From Terriglobia bacterium (GTDB lineage: Bacteria > Acidobacteriota > Terriglobia > Bryobacterales > Bryobacteraceae): a stretch of DNA of 64,000 bases. The translations under genes and the position numbers were made by a program. The stretch lies in contig JAIQFI010000005.1 in assembly GCA_020073345.1 (NCBI GenBank), positions 62,001 to 126,000 of the forward strand. Direction: 5' to 3'. Position 1 is the first letter of the stretch, and the number at the start of each line of letters is the position of its first letter. Below the pieces are notes generated by a model. The model ran no database searches. It worked only from the letters and a program-made list of their open reading frames with translations, and was not told the origin of the DNA. Of the stretch, positions 25,456 through 33,910 are shown piece by piece.

Positions 25456-26637
25456 ATGGCCATCAGCGTGGTGATGCCGGCGCTCGAGCTGGCACAGGAA
25501 ACCGGGAAAGTTCTGGTCTGGATCAAGAAAGAAGGCGACAAGGTCGTCAAGGGTGAGCCTCTGCTCGAAATCGAGACCGATAAGGTCTCCTTCGAGCTGG
25601 AGGCGCAGGCCGACGGCATCCTGGCCGGCATCCGATCGCGGGAAGGCGATGTAGTGCCGGTGGGCCAGATCATCGCCTGGCTGGTCGCGCCCGGAGAGCA
25701 GCCGCCGGTGGCATCCGACGGTGCTGGGCGTGGCATGGCCGAGCAGGCTCGTCCGATGACCGCCTCGTCTGCTCCGGCTGCGGCCAGCGCGTCGTCTGCT
25801 GCGGCAAAACCCGCCGAGGGCGGTCCGAGAATTTCGCCGAAAGCGCGCAGGATGGCTCAAGAGCTTGGCGTGGATATCAGCCGCGTTATTGGTACCGGTC
25901 CGGGCGGAACGATCAGCGGCGAGGATATCCAGGCTGCGGCAGCAAAGCCGGCAACCGCTCCTGTCGCGGAGTCTCTGAGCGCAATCGCGCGCCTGATGGC
26001 CGAGCGAACCACGCAAAGCTGGACCACCGTGCCGCATTTCTTCCTGGCGCGCGATGTGGATGCCGGCGCGTTAATCGAAGCTCGGGAAAAACTTGGAAAA
26101 GACAAATTCACCCACACTGATTTTCTGATCGCTCTGGTGGCACGCACTTTGCTCGATCATCCCAAGATGAATGCGAGCTGGACCGGCAGTGCGATTCGTC
26201 TCAACCCTGCCGTCAACATCTCGCTGGCGATTGCCGTGCCCGAGGGTGTGGTCGGCGCGGTGATCCCGAACGCGGCCACGTCAGCCCTCGCCGACATCGC
26301 TGCACTGCGCAAGGATCTAGCGGAGCGCGCCAAATTCGGGCGTTTGCGCCCCACCGATATTACCGGCGGGACGTTCACCATCAGCAATCTGGGAATGTTC
26401 GGCGTCGACTCGTTCAGCGCGATCATCACACCGCCCCAGGCCGCGGTTCTGGCCGTCGGACGAATAGCAGATCGCGTCGTCGCCGTGAACGGCCAGCCCG
26501 GCGTTCGACCGGTCATGACGATCACGCTTTCCAGTGACCATCGCGTCGTGGATGGCGCGCAGGCGGCGGCGTTCTTGAACGATCTGGCAAGCGCGCTGGA
26601 GAAACCTCATCCCATGGAAAAGATCTCCAGGAGTTAG
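25456..26637 (+). CDS. Dihydrolipoamide acyltransferase E2
   Basis: 393 residues. One lipoyl domain with the lipoylated Lys43 in EIETDKVSF, an Ala/Pro-rich linker (about 85-122), a peripheral-subunit-binding domain (RISPKARRMAQELGVD, then GTGPGG), and the acyltransferase core with His362 and Asp366 in SDHRVVDG. It moves the acyl group from lipoate to CoA. No E3 (lipoamide dehydrogenase) gene is adjacent, so it must be supplied from elsewhere. The gene abuts the M24 gene with no gap. Confidence 0.93.
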   Translation: MAISVVMPALELAQETGKVLVWIKKEGDKVVKGEPLLEIETDKVSFELEAQADGILAGIRSREGDVVPVGQIIAWLVAPGEQPPVASDGAGRGMAEQARPMTASSAPAAASASSAAAKPAEGGPRISPKARRMAQELGVDISRVIGTGPGGTISGEDIQAAAAKPATAPVAESLSAIARLMAERTTQSWTTVPHFFLARDVDAGALIEAREKLGKDKFTHTDFLIALVARTLLDHPKMNASWTGSAIRLNPAVNISLAIAVPEGVVGAVIPNAATSALADIAALRKDLAERAKFGRLRPTDITGGTFTISNLGMFGVDSFSAIITPPQAAVLAVGRIADRVVAVNGQPGVRPVMTITLSSDHRVVDGAQAAAFLNDLASALEKPHPMEKISRS

Positions 26638-26644
26638 GATAACC

Positions 26645-28021
26645 ATGAGTTCCCAAAGCTTAGAAGACGTCATACGAACCGCCGGGAATCCGGTCGACCT
26701 CTTGCGCAATTCCCAGATAGGGCCCTACGCTTTTCCTGTCGTGCAGCACGAGTTCACCAACTGGAGAGATGAACAACGTTCCTGGCGCGAAACTTGCGCT
26801 CTGTTTGACCAGTCGCACCACATGACCGATCTGTATGTGGAGGGTCCTGATGCGCTCAGGGTATTCTCCGATCTGGGTGTGAATACCTACAAGAACTTTA
26901 AGGTCAATCAAGCCAAGCAATTCGTGGCCTGTAATCCCGACGGCTACGTGATCGGCGATGCGATTCTCTTTTACCTGGATGACAACAAGTTCAACCTCGT
27001 CGGGCGGCCTCCCGCCGCTAATTGGGTGCATTATCACGTAGAGACTGGCGGGTATAAAGCGAAGGCTGAACGCGACGAAAGGTCCGCCGTCAATCAGGGC
27101 CGCCGAAAGGTTTTTCGATACCAGGTGCAAGGGCCAAATGCTCTGAAGGTCATGGAAAAGGTCATCGGAAAGCCGACGCCGGATATCCGATTCTTCAATA
27201 TGGAAACCCTGAAGATCGCGGGCCACGACGTCCGTGCGTTGCGTCACGGAATGGTCGGGCAACCCGGCTGGGAGCTGTTCGGTCCATGGGAGCACGGCGG
27301 GGCAGTCCGCGACGCGATCATTACAGCCGGTCAGGAGTTCGGGATCCGGCAGGTCGGCGCCAGAACTTATCCCACGAGCTGTCTCGAATCGGGCTGGATT
27401 CCATCGCCTCTACCGGCGGTTTACGTCGGCGATGAGATGAAGAAATACCGGCAGTGGCTGAGCGCGAAGAGCTATGAAGCCATGGCTTCGCTCGGCGGCA
27501 GCTTCTACTCCAACGATATCGCCGACTATTATTTGACTCCCTACGATCTTGGCTACGGGCCGTTCGTGAAGTTCGATCACGACTTCGTTGGACGCACAGC
27601 CCTTGAAAAGATGGCTAACAACCAGAAGCGCAAGAAAGTGACGCTGGTCTGGAACGGCGAGGATATCTCGCGCGTCTTCAATACCCTGTTCCACGTCGGC
27701 GGGGACATCGCCAAGTACATCGATCTGCCCCTGGCAAACTATTCAACGCTCCCATACGACAAAGTATTGAAGGGCGGCAAGACAATCGGCTTGTCAACGT
27801 ACACCGGCTACACGTATAACGAACGCGCGATGATCTCGCTGGCCATGGTCGATGTCGAACACAGCGATCCGGGCGTCGAGGTTACGCTGGTGTGGGGCGA
27901 GCAAGGGCGCGGATCGCCGAAGCCGACCGTCGAGCGTCACCAGCAAGCTGAGATCCGGGCGACCGTCGCATCGGTGCCTTATGCCGAGGTTGCGCGTCTC
28001 GCGTACCGGCCCAAGAATTGA
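26645..28021 (+). CDS. GcvT-fold folate-dependent O-demethylase-like protein (LigM/DesA-type)
   Basis: 458 residues; GGAG and AGGA motifs precede ATG 26645. It has the aminomethyltransferase (GcvT) fold: LFDQSHHMTDLYVEGPDALRV-like N-terminus, NPDGYVIGDAILF, FRYQVQGPNALKVMEKV, GMVGQPGWELFGPWE, and a C-terminal barrel with GLSTYTGYT. Length and segments resemble LigM/DesA tetrahydrofolate-dependent vanillate/syringate O-demethylases more than GcvT proper (about 370 residues). It would move a methyl group from a methoxy or N-methyl substrate to tetrahydrofolate. Cupins follow directly. A MetE-like gene on the facing strand could use the methyl. Confidence 0.8.
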   Translation: MSSQSLEDVIRTAGNPVDLLRNSQIGPYAFPVVQHEFTNWRDEQRSWRETCALFDQSHHMTDLYVEGPDALRVFSDLGVNTYKNFKVNQAKQFVACNPDGYVIGDAILFYLDDNKFNLVGRPPAANWVHYHVETGGYKAKAERDERSAVNQGRRKVFRYQVQGPNALKVMEKVIGKPTPDIRFFNMETLKIAGHDVRALRHGMVGQPGWELFGPWEHGGAVRDAIITAGQEFGIRQVGARTYPTSCLESGWIPSPLPAVYVGDEMKKYRQWLSAKSYEAMASLGGSFYSNDIADYYLTPYDLGYGPFVKFDHDFVGRTALEKMANNQKRKKVTLVWNGEDISRVFNTLFHVGGDIAKYIDLPLANYSTLPYDKVLKGGKTIGLSTYTGYTYNERAMISLAMVDVEHSDPGVEVTLVWGEQGRGSPKPTVERHQQAEIRATVASVPYAEVARLAYRPKN

Positions 28022-28059
28022 AAGAGGAGAAGATATCCGGAGGATATCAGGAGAAAACG

Positions 28060-28476
28060 ATGGCTTACATTTTCCACGAGAACGAACTACCCAAGCTGGT
28101 CTCAGCCGTGCCGGGCCGCGAGCGCACGTTTTTCGTCAATAAAGAACTGACCAACATCGATGACATGCTGGCGGGCATAATGCGCTACAAGCAGGGTGCC
28201 GCATCGCCGCTGCATCTCCACGAGAACTGCGAGCACTTTTACTTCATCATGGAAGGGAAGGGAAGCGTCGAAACACCCGAGGGTATCCGCGACGTCAACC
28301 CGGGCGACATGGTTTTCATTCCGGCCGAGGCGACGCACCGCCTGCGCGCTACCGAGTCGCCGCTGTTCTACTTCGAGTTTCAGGCGCCCAATCGCTTCGT
28401 CACGACGATCCTCGACGGCACTCCGGAGGATCTCAAGTGGAATCGAGTGGACGGCCGCGTCTGGATCCAAACCTAA
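28060..28476 (+). CDS. Single-domain cupin protein
   Basis: 138 residues. ATG 28060 is preceded by CAGGAG at ideal spacing; an in-frame TTG at 28018 overlaps the previous stop but would add a charged extension with no SD. Cupin motif 1 is HLHENCEHFYFIMEG (two His plus Glu as metal ligands) and motif 2 GDMVFIPAEATHRL supplies the third His. Probably a metal-binding dioxygenase, isomerase or sensor for the pathway compound. The next cupin starts 5 bp later. Confidence 0.85.
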   Translation: MAYIFHENELPKLVSAVPGRERTFFVNKELTNIDDMLAGIMRYKQGAASPLHLHENCEHFYFIMEGKGSVETPEGIRDVNPGDMVFIPAEATHRLRATESPLFYFEFQAPNRFVTTILDGTPEDLKWNRVDGRVWIQT

Positions 28477-28481
28477 ATCTC

Positions 28482-28826
28482 ATGCCAAAGACGTTATTCA
28501 TCGATACCAACAAGCTCCCGCGCGTCAAGACGCCGCAGGGCGAAGCCACCGAGATCCTGAACGAGCAGCTCGCCGGGGCGAAGAACGTGCTCGGAACGCT
28601 GCGCTGGCTCAAGTCGGGCGAGAAATACAAGACGGATACTAGCGATAAGCACCAGCTCCTGTACCTGATGGAAGGCAAGGGGAGCATTCGCCTCGAAAAC
28701 AAGGATCACGAGGTGTCCAAAGGGATGGGTGTTTACCTGGGGCCGTCAGAAACGGCCACGTTCCAAGCCGCTGACGGAGCTTCGCTGAAAATCTTTCACC
28801 TTGTAGTCCCGCAAATCCCCAAGTAG
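28482..28826 (+). CDS. Second small cupin-like protein, degenerate metal site
   Basis: 114 residues from ATG 28482. A cupin barrel is suggested by DKHQLLYLMEGKGSIRLENK and KGMGVYLGPSETATFQA. Motif 1 keeps a single His (KHQLLYLMEG) and motif 2 lacks the usual His (SETATF), so metal binding is doubtful. It is last in the plus-strand catabolic run and is followed by a palindromic repeat that may terminate both this transcript and the facing one. Confidence 0.75.
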   Translation: MPKTLFIDTNKLPRVKTPQGEATEILNEQLAGAKNVLGTLRWLKSGEKYKTDTSDKHQLLYLMEGKGSIRLENKDHEVSKGMGVYLGPSETATFQAADGASLKIFHLVVPQIPK

Positions 28827-28827
28827 G

Positions 28828-28860
28828 GCAGGTCTCCAGACCTGCGCAGGGCTTTAGCCC
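28828..28860. repeat. Double palindrome, REP-like element, probable bidirectional terminator
   Basis: Two adjacent palindromes: GCAGGTCTCCAGACCTGC (28828-28845; 8-bp arms, 2-nt loop) and GGGCTTTAGCCC (28849-28860; 4-bp arms). They lie between convergent genes, and the second contains the stop codon of the minus-strand gene. The first shares its layout with elements at 50241, 51300 and 61279. Confidence 0.7.
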
Positions 28861-30014
28861 CGCCCCCACAAACGCGTCGACGCGATGTCCGCCCCTTCCC
28901 GCAGCGCTTTTAGCTTCAGCCACACCGCCGGCTCGATCACCCATTCGCGCCCGGTGAACGTTCCGAAACCGCAATCCGCGCTGGCGATCACCCGCTCGCG
29001 ATCGCCGACCGCCGCGACAGCCTCTTGAATCCGCCGTGCGACCACCTGGGGATGCTCGACGATATTCGTGGTCGTATCGATCGTTCCCGGAATCAGCGCC
29101 ATGTTCTTCGGCAAAGGATGACGGCGCAGCGCCTGGTATTCATGCTGATGCCGCGGGTTGGCGAATTCGATACTGAGCGCCCCGACGTTCGCCTGGTACA
29201 ACACCGGCAGGATCAGCTCCAGCGGGACGTCGTGGATGTGCGGACCATCCCAGTTGCCCCAGCAGCAGTGCAGCCGAACGCGGTCGCGCGGGATGCCTTC
29301 GATCCCCTTGTTGATCGCCGCGACATGCAGCTCCGCGGCCTTTATGAACTCGGCATCTGACAAGTCGCGATAGAACATCGAGCGGTCCATCGCCAGGTCC
29401 GGCGAATCGATCTGCAGCAGCAATCCCGCCTTGTGGATCGCCAGATACTCGTTGCGCATCTCACGCGCAATCGCGGCGAGGTAAGCTTCCTGCGAGTTGT
29501 AGAAGGCATTCAGCATCGTGCTGGAGATGATGCCGGGTGAGGGCGCCGTCATGAAGCACTCGACGAAGTTCGCTGGTCCCGCGGCGCGCTGCAGCCGCGC
29601 GATCTCCTGCTCAATCGGGGCCGTGTCCAGATAATGCAGCTCGGCCTGTGCCTCGGGAGCATTCTGCATCCGGCTGCGTTTCGGGAAGCGCTGCATCAGG
29701 AGCGTGACCAGCTCCGGGAATTCCTCGAAGTCCCGCCCACGCCGGCGTTTCGATTCGCCCGCGAAGCCCGACATTCTCTGCGGCACATAAGTCTGGAAGC
29801 CGACGCGCTGCTGTTCGCCGTCGTTGGCAATGTCGATGCCGGCCGCGGCTTGCTTGTCGACCACGCGATGCACCGCCAGATCCATCTCGCGCGCGAGCTG
29901 GTCTTTGTCGATCGCCTCCCCGTCCTCGCGCCGGACGAGAAGGTCGGACAAGGTTTCGTTGCGCGGCAGGCTGCCGACGTGAGTGGTCAGGATACGTTCT
30001 TTGCTTAAGATCAT
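28854..30014 (-). CDS. MetE-like cobalamin-independent methionine-synthase-family methyltransferase
   Basis: 386 residues. It matches the C-terminal catalytic half of MetE only (single-domain, methionine synthase II type): TTHVGSLPR at the N-terminus and the zinc ligands His249 and Cys251 (LHCCWGN), Glu283 (SIEFANP) and Cys348 (ASADCGFGTF). These proteins transfer methyl groups to thiols, but many single-domain members do not make methionine. It lies 2 bp downstream of an MFS transporter gene and faces the folate-dependent demethylase-like gene, so both may act on the same methyl group. Confidence 0.85.
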   Translation of the reverse strand: MILSKERILTTHVGSLPRNETLSDLLVRREDGEAIDKDQLAREMDLAVHRVVDKQAAAGIDIANDGEQQRVGFQTYVPQRMSGFAGESKRRRGRDFEEFPELVTLLMQRFPKRSRMQNAPEAQAELHYLDTAPIEQEIARLQRAAGPANFVECFMTAPSPGIISSTMLNAFYNSQEAYLAAIAREMRNEYLAIHKAGLLLQIDSPDLAMDRSMFYRDLSDAEFIKAAELHVAAINKGIEGIPRDRVRLHCCWGNWDGPHIHDVPLELILPVLYQANVGALSIEFANPRHQHEYQALRRHPLPKNMALIPGTIDTTTNIVEHPQVVARRIQEAVAAVGDRERVIASADCGFGTFTGREWVIEPAVWLKLKALREGADIASTRLWGRG

Positions 30015-30016
30015 GT

Positions 30017-31294
30017 TTAAGGTGCGAGGACTTTGCCCCGCGTTTCGGGCAGCAGAAAGGCCGCTATGGCCATGGTGGCATAAGCCAGCCCGGCGAAGAG
30101 GCCGATCGCCTCACCCAGAGGCATCTGGGCCGAAAGAAGGCCCACCAGCGTCGGAAACAACGCGCCCGTCGCCCGGCCAAAATTATACGCGAACCCTTGG
30201 CCGACGCCACGTACGCGCGTCGGAAAATGTTCAGTGAAGAACGGACCCATCGCGCTGAATACTCCCGACGCGAAGAAGCCTAGCGGGAATCCCAGTACTA
30301 ACATCGCGGCGTCACCGAACGGCAGCATCGTATATGTGATAGCGATAAGACCCGCCCCTACGGCGAATATCAAGAAGGTCAGGCGCCGCCCGATCTTGTC
30401 AGCCAGAAAGCCGGCCGTGAGATAACCGCAGAAGGCCCCGGCGATCGATACCGCCAGGTAGCCCGCGGAATCCAGGACCGACAGCTTGCGCTCGGTTCGG
30501 AGAAACGTCGGCAACCAGGTTGTGACGGCGTAATATCCGCCCTGCGCGCCGGTTCCCATCAGTCCTCCCAGGACGGTGATTCGAAGTAGTGGCGGCCGGA
30601 AAATCTCCAGTGCCGACGGCCGGTCGCCGCGCGCGGCGAGCTGGGATCGCGTTTCGAGATACACCGCGGGTTCCTCGACGTAGCGCCGCACGAAGAAAAC
30701 CAACAGCGCCGGAGCGATTCCGACTAAAAACAACATGCGCCACGCGATCTCCGGCGACAGCACGGAAAAGAAGAAAGCGTAGAGCAGAGCTGCCGCGCCC
30801 CATCCCACGGCCCAGCCCGCCTGCATCATTCCCAGCGCTTTTCCGCGATGCTCCGGGCGGACAACTTCGCCCAGCAAAACGGCGCCGGCAGCCCACTCGC
30901 CTCCGAAGCCCAGTCCCATCAGAGCTCGCGCGGCGAACAACTGCGCGAAGTTCTGCGCCAGGCCGGAAAGAAACGTGCAGACCGCGAACCATAGGATCGC
31001 CACCTGCAGCGTTCGTACGCGGCCGTAGCGGTCCGCGAGCCAGCCTGCCAGCCATCCGCCCACCGCCGATACCAGCAGCGCCGCCGTCCCTAGCGCGCCG
31101 GCTTGTGTCCGCGTGATGCCCCAGATCGCAATCAGCGTAGGGATCACGAAGCTATAGAGCTGGACGTCCATCGCATCCAGGGCCCAGCCCCCGGCGCAAG
31201 CCGCGAATGCTCGCCGTTCGATTTTGGTGAGGGAGGATAGCAGACGCCTGTGTTCCTGAGGAACTATCTTAGTCAATGGGGGATTGGCATGCAC
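30017..31294 (-). CDS. MFS transporter, aromatic-acid/sialate:H+ symporter type
   Basis: About 425 residues, twelve hydrophobic spans. TM1 carries GGWALDAMDVQLYSFVIPTL, the DxxD signature of AAHS/SHS symporters, and the loop 2-3 motif GWLADRYGRVRTLQ is present, as is a second-half DKIGRRLTFL. It imports an organic acid with protons. The start is uncertain: GTG 31294 overlaps the divergent bicupin start by 6 bp; TTG 31276 is an alternative and neither has a clear SD. Operon with the MetE-like gene. Confidence 0.85.
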   Translation of the reverse strand: MHANPPLTKIVPQEHRRLLSSLTKIERRAFAACAGGWALDAMDVQLYSFVIPTLIAIWGITRTQAGALGTAALLVSAVGGWLAGWLADRYGRVRTLQVAILWFAVCTFLSGLAQNFAQLFAARALMGLGFGGEWAAGAVLLGEVVRPEHRGKALGMMQAGWAVGWGAAALLYAFFFSVLSPEIAWRMLFLVGIAPALLVFFVRRYVEEPAVYLETRSQLAARGDRPSALEIFRPPLLRITVLGGLMGTGAQGGYYAVTTWLPTFLRTERKLSVLDSAGYLAVSIAGAFCGYLTAGFLADKIGRRLTFLIFAVGAGLIAITYTMLPFGDAAMLVLGFPLGFFASGVFSAMGPFFTEHFPTRVRGVGQGFAYNFGRATGALFPTLVGLLSAQMPLGEAIGLFAGLAYATMAIAAFLLPETRGKVLAP

Positions 31295-32128
31295 CACGTT
31301 TCGAAAATTGAGGAGTCCGCGGCCCGCACGCCGAAGCTTTATGAAGAGCACAGCAACGGCTTCCGCCGCGCGACCTACGTGGATCGATCCATGGGGTCGG
31401 TTCACATGGGCGTGGGCGTCTGCTATCTGGCGCCCGGAGGCGTGATCCAGCCGCATTTTCATTCCTTCGAAGAGAGCTTCTACATTCTGGAAGGACACGT
31501 TACTCTTCAGATTGGTGAGAAGAGCCACACGCTGGAACCGGGTCACTATGGATTGATCCCCACCGGGGTCCATCACGAGTGGCGTCATGTTTGGAGCAAC
31601 CCGGGCGATCGGTCCGCGAGGTGGCTCGAGATGCAGGCCCCCCAGCCCCGTCCGCTCGAATATGGCCGGGACACCTTTTTCGTCAACGGTCAGCCGCCCC
31701 CTCCGCATGCGGGAGATACGCACGCAGGCCACTTCGACGAATCCCAACTGCCGCGGCCCGGCGCGCCTTCGCAGATGGAAGGATTTAACCCGACCACTGG
31801 CGTCGCCATCAAGATGTTTGTGGACCGTTCCTTTGGAGCGATCCATCAGTCGCTGTTCCTGATCCAGTACATGCCGGGCGCGAAGATCGATCCGCACGAC
31901 CACACGTTCGAGGAGTCCTACCTGATTGTCAGCGGCCGAGTTCGCGCAACCGCAGACAATAAGTCTTACGATTTAGGTCCGGGCGATGTGATCTGGACTG
32001 GCGTCGGCTGCGTCCACAGTTTCGAGAACGCGGGCACCGAGCCCGTTCGGTGGATCGAAACGCAAGCGCCGCTGCCTCCGGCGAAGGAAGTATTCCGTTT
32101 TGAGCGTGATTGGGCGGCGAAGTACTGA
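31289..32128 (+). CDS. Bicupin protein
   Basis: 279 residues from ATG 31289, with GGGGGA upstream. Two cupin domains, both with metal motifs: HFHSFEESFYILEG (about residue 57) and HDHTFEESYLIVSG (about 200), each followed by a downstream His. The layout resembles (S)-ureidoglycine aminohydrolase-type or ring-cleaving bicupins; the substrate is not assignable. Its 5' end overlaps the divergent MFS gene, so the promoters interpenetrate. Confidence 0.85.
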   Translation: MHHVSKIEESAARTPKLYEEHSNGFRRATYVDRSMGSVHMGVGVCYLAPGGVIQPHFHSFEESFYILEGHVTLQIGEKSHTLEPGHYGLIPTGVHHEWRHVWSNPGDRSARWLEMQAPQPRPLEYGRDTFFVNGQPPPPHAGDTHAGHFDESQLPRPGAPSQMEGFNPTTGVAIKMFVDRSFGAIHQSLFLIQYMPGAKIDPHDHTFEESYLIVSGRVRATADNKSYDLGPGDVIWTGVGCVHSFENAGTEPVRWIETQAPLPPAKEVFRFERDWAAKY

Positions 32129-33724
32129 CTACTCGCGGCTGGCGACGGCCAGCCCCTTTTGAGCCATCGCCTTCTTGAGGATCTGCGCGGCCACCGGGAA
32201 TTCTTTCTTCGAATTCGCCATGAAGATGCCTTGCGTGATCGTGAACGGCGTCCAGCCGAGCCTGCTCTTGATCGTCGGATCCGCCCCTTTATCCACCAGG
32301 AATTGGAGGATCGAAGGTTGGTTACAGATGACTGCTCCGTGCAGAGCAGTAAATCCATCCCAACGCGGATCGCCCACACCGAGATTGGCCAGATCGTCAA
32401 AGTTGTCCGGGTAGTGCGCCAGCATGGATTCCGAGGTGCCCGTCATCGGATAGTCGCCCAAATGGGTCTTGGCGTTGATATCGTTGCCGAGTTCGAGAGC
32501 CAGTTTGACCGCTTCCAACCGCTCGGCTTCGGAAACTCCCGTTAGCGGACCAGGCGTTTCGCCTTCGTAATAGTCGAGGCAAGCGGCGGCCATCAGCGGT
32601 GTGACGCCGACTGCCGTGGCCATCTTCGGATCGGCGCCGTGTTCCACCAGCAGTTTCATCATGGCGGGATCGCCGTTCCGCGCCGCGTTATAGAACGGAG
32701 TCGATCCCACGAAGCTCATATAATGGCGTCCCAGATTGATATTGGGAGGATTCTTGGTTGTGCCGAGGCCCTTGGTCATCGGCATTTCCTTCCAGGTAAT
32801 GCGAGCGTTCGGATCCGCGCCCTTTTCCAGCAGCTTCTTGGCTAACTGGAGGTCGGTCACTCGCTGTCCGCTGGGACGTGGAACGGTGATCGGATCGGTA
32901 GCCGTGGCGGCCGCTTCCCAGGAGGTGCCGGGCTTGCGCATCCACACCAGCGAGTGCAGGGGCGTTCCGTTGAGATCCTGCACGTTGGGGTTGGCGCCGT
33001 AGTCCAGAAGAACGGATGCCATGTCGTAATAGGCGTTAATCACCGCCATGTTCAGCGTCGTGCTCCCGTCGATCGACTTGTCTTCGACGTTCGCGCCGTG
33101 CTCCAGCAAAACCTTGACGGCGGGGACTTGATTATTCATCACGGCAAACAGCAGGGGCGTGAATCCGGCTTTAGATTTGGCCTTCACATCGCCGCCGAAT
33201 TCGATGAGCATGGCCGCGGCCTCGGAGTTTCCTTCGCCGGCCGCCCACATCAACGCTGTCTGGCCCTTGTAGGGTTCGGTGGCGTTCACTTTCGCGCCGT
33301 GGGTCAGCAGCATTTTGATCGCGTCGACCTTGCCATTGAGCGCAGCGGTCATCAGCGCGGTCTGACCTTCTTCCGAAGTGCTGTTGGGGTCGACCCCGGC
33401 CTTCAACAGCCGCTCGATGATGGCGGCATTCCCGTTCGTGCAGGCCAGCGACATCGGCGTGATTTTGTAGCGCGTCTCGGCGTTTACGTTCGCGCCCGCA
33501 TCGATCAGCAGATTCACCAGCTCCAGGCTGTTGGACTTCACGGCCCAGTGCAACGGCGTGGAAGTGTCTACGCTGGGTGCATTCACGTCGGCTTTCTTGG
33601 AGAGCAATGCCCGGACGTTGGCGGTATCGCTGCGCTTCACCGCATCGATCAGCGCTGAGTCAGTCGCCGCACTGACCGAAAATGCTCCCGTCAGCAACAT
33701 CATGCCTGCTAAGAAACGAGTCAT
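32129..33724 (-). CDS. Secreted ankyrin-repeat protein (module 2)
   Basis: 531 residues from ATG 33724, with signal peptide MTRFLAGMMLLTGAFSVSA. About ten ankyrin repeats (STPLHWAVKSNSLELVNLLI, then GADPN/GANVN ends), interrupted by a non-repeat insertion around 275-330 (WMRKPGTSWEAAATATDP to KNPPNINLGRHY). It is divergent from the DUF1592-group gene of module 2 across a 186-bp promoter region, whereas module 1 has all three genes in one operon. Confidence 0.88.
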   Translation of the reverse strand: MTRFLAGMMLLTGAFSVSAATDSALIDAVKRSDTANVRALLSKKADVNAPSVDTSTPLHWAVKSNSLELVNLLIDAGANVNAETRYKITPMSLACTNGNAAIIERLLKAGVDPNSTSEEGQTALMTAALNGKVDAIKMLLTHGAKVNATEPYKGQTALMWAAGEGNSEAAAMLIEFGGDVKAKSKAGFTPLLFAVMNNQVPAVKVLLEHGANVEDKSIDGSTTLNMAVINAYYDMASVLLDYGANPNVQDLNGTPLHSLVWMRKPGTSWEAAATATDPITVPRPSGQRVTDLQLAKKLLEKGADPNARITWKEMPMTKGLGTTKNPPNINLGRHYMSFVGSTPFYNAARNGDPAMMKLLVEHGADPKMATAVGVTPLMAAACLDYYEGETPGPLTGVSEAERLEAVKLALELGNDINAKTHLGDYPMTGTSESMLAHYPDNFDDLANLGVGDPRWDGFTALHGAVICNQPSILQFLVDKGADPTIKSRLGWTPFTITQGIFMANSKKEFPVAAQILKKAMAQKGLAVASRE

Positions 33725-33783
33725 AGGGGTATCCGCGGTTAATTCTACCCCAGCGGCACCACGGAGACAAGGGCCTTCCCGGC

Positions 33784-33813
33784 TTGACAGACTGACCTGT
33801 CGATAGGTACACT
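33784..33813 (+). promoter_or_regulatory. Sigma70-type promoter with an operator-like palindrome in its spacer
   Basis: TTGACA (33784-33789), 18-bp spacer, TACACT (33808-33813). The spacer holds ACCTGTCGATAGGT (33795-33808), a 14-bp inverted repeat with one mismatched pair, and an overlapping GACAG-6-CTGTC (33786-33801). This geometry is typical of repression by a TetR-type dimer. A second possible -10, TATAAT, lies at 33881-33886. Presumed to drive the DUF1592-group gene at 33911. Confidence 0.5.
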
Positions 33814-33910
33814 TTCGATCAGTGGGCCGTTCTTGCATGCAACTTATGCAGAGGGGCTCGCTTCCGCTGTTCCAGCGCTGTATAATTGCTAACGGTCGAA
33901 TATCTCGAAA

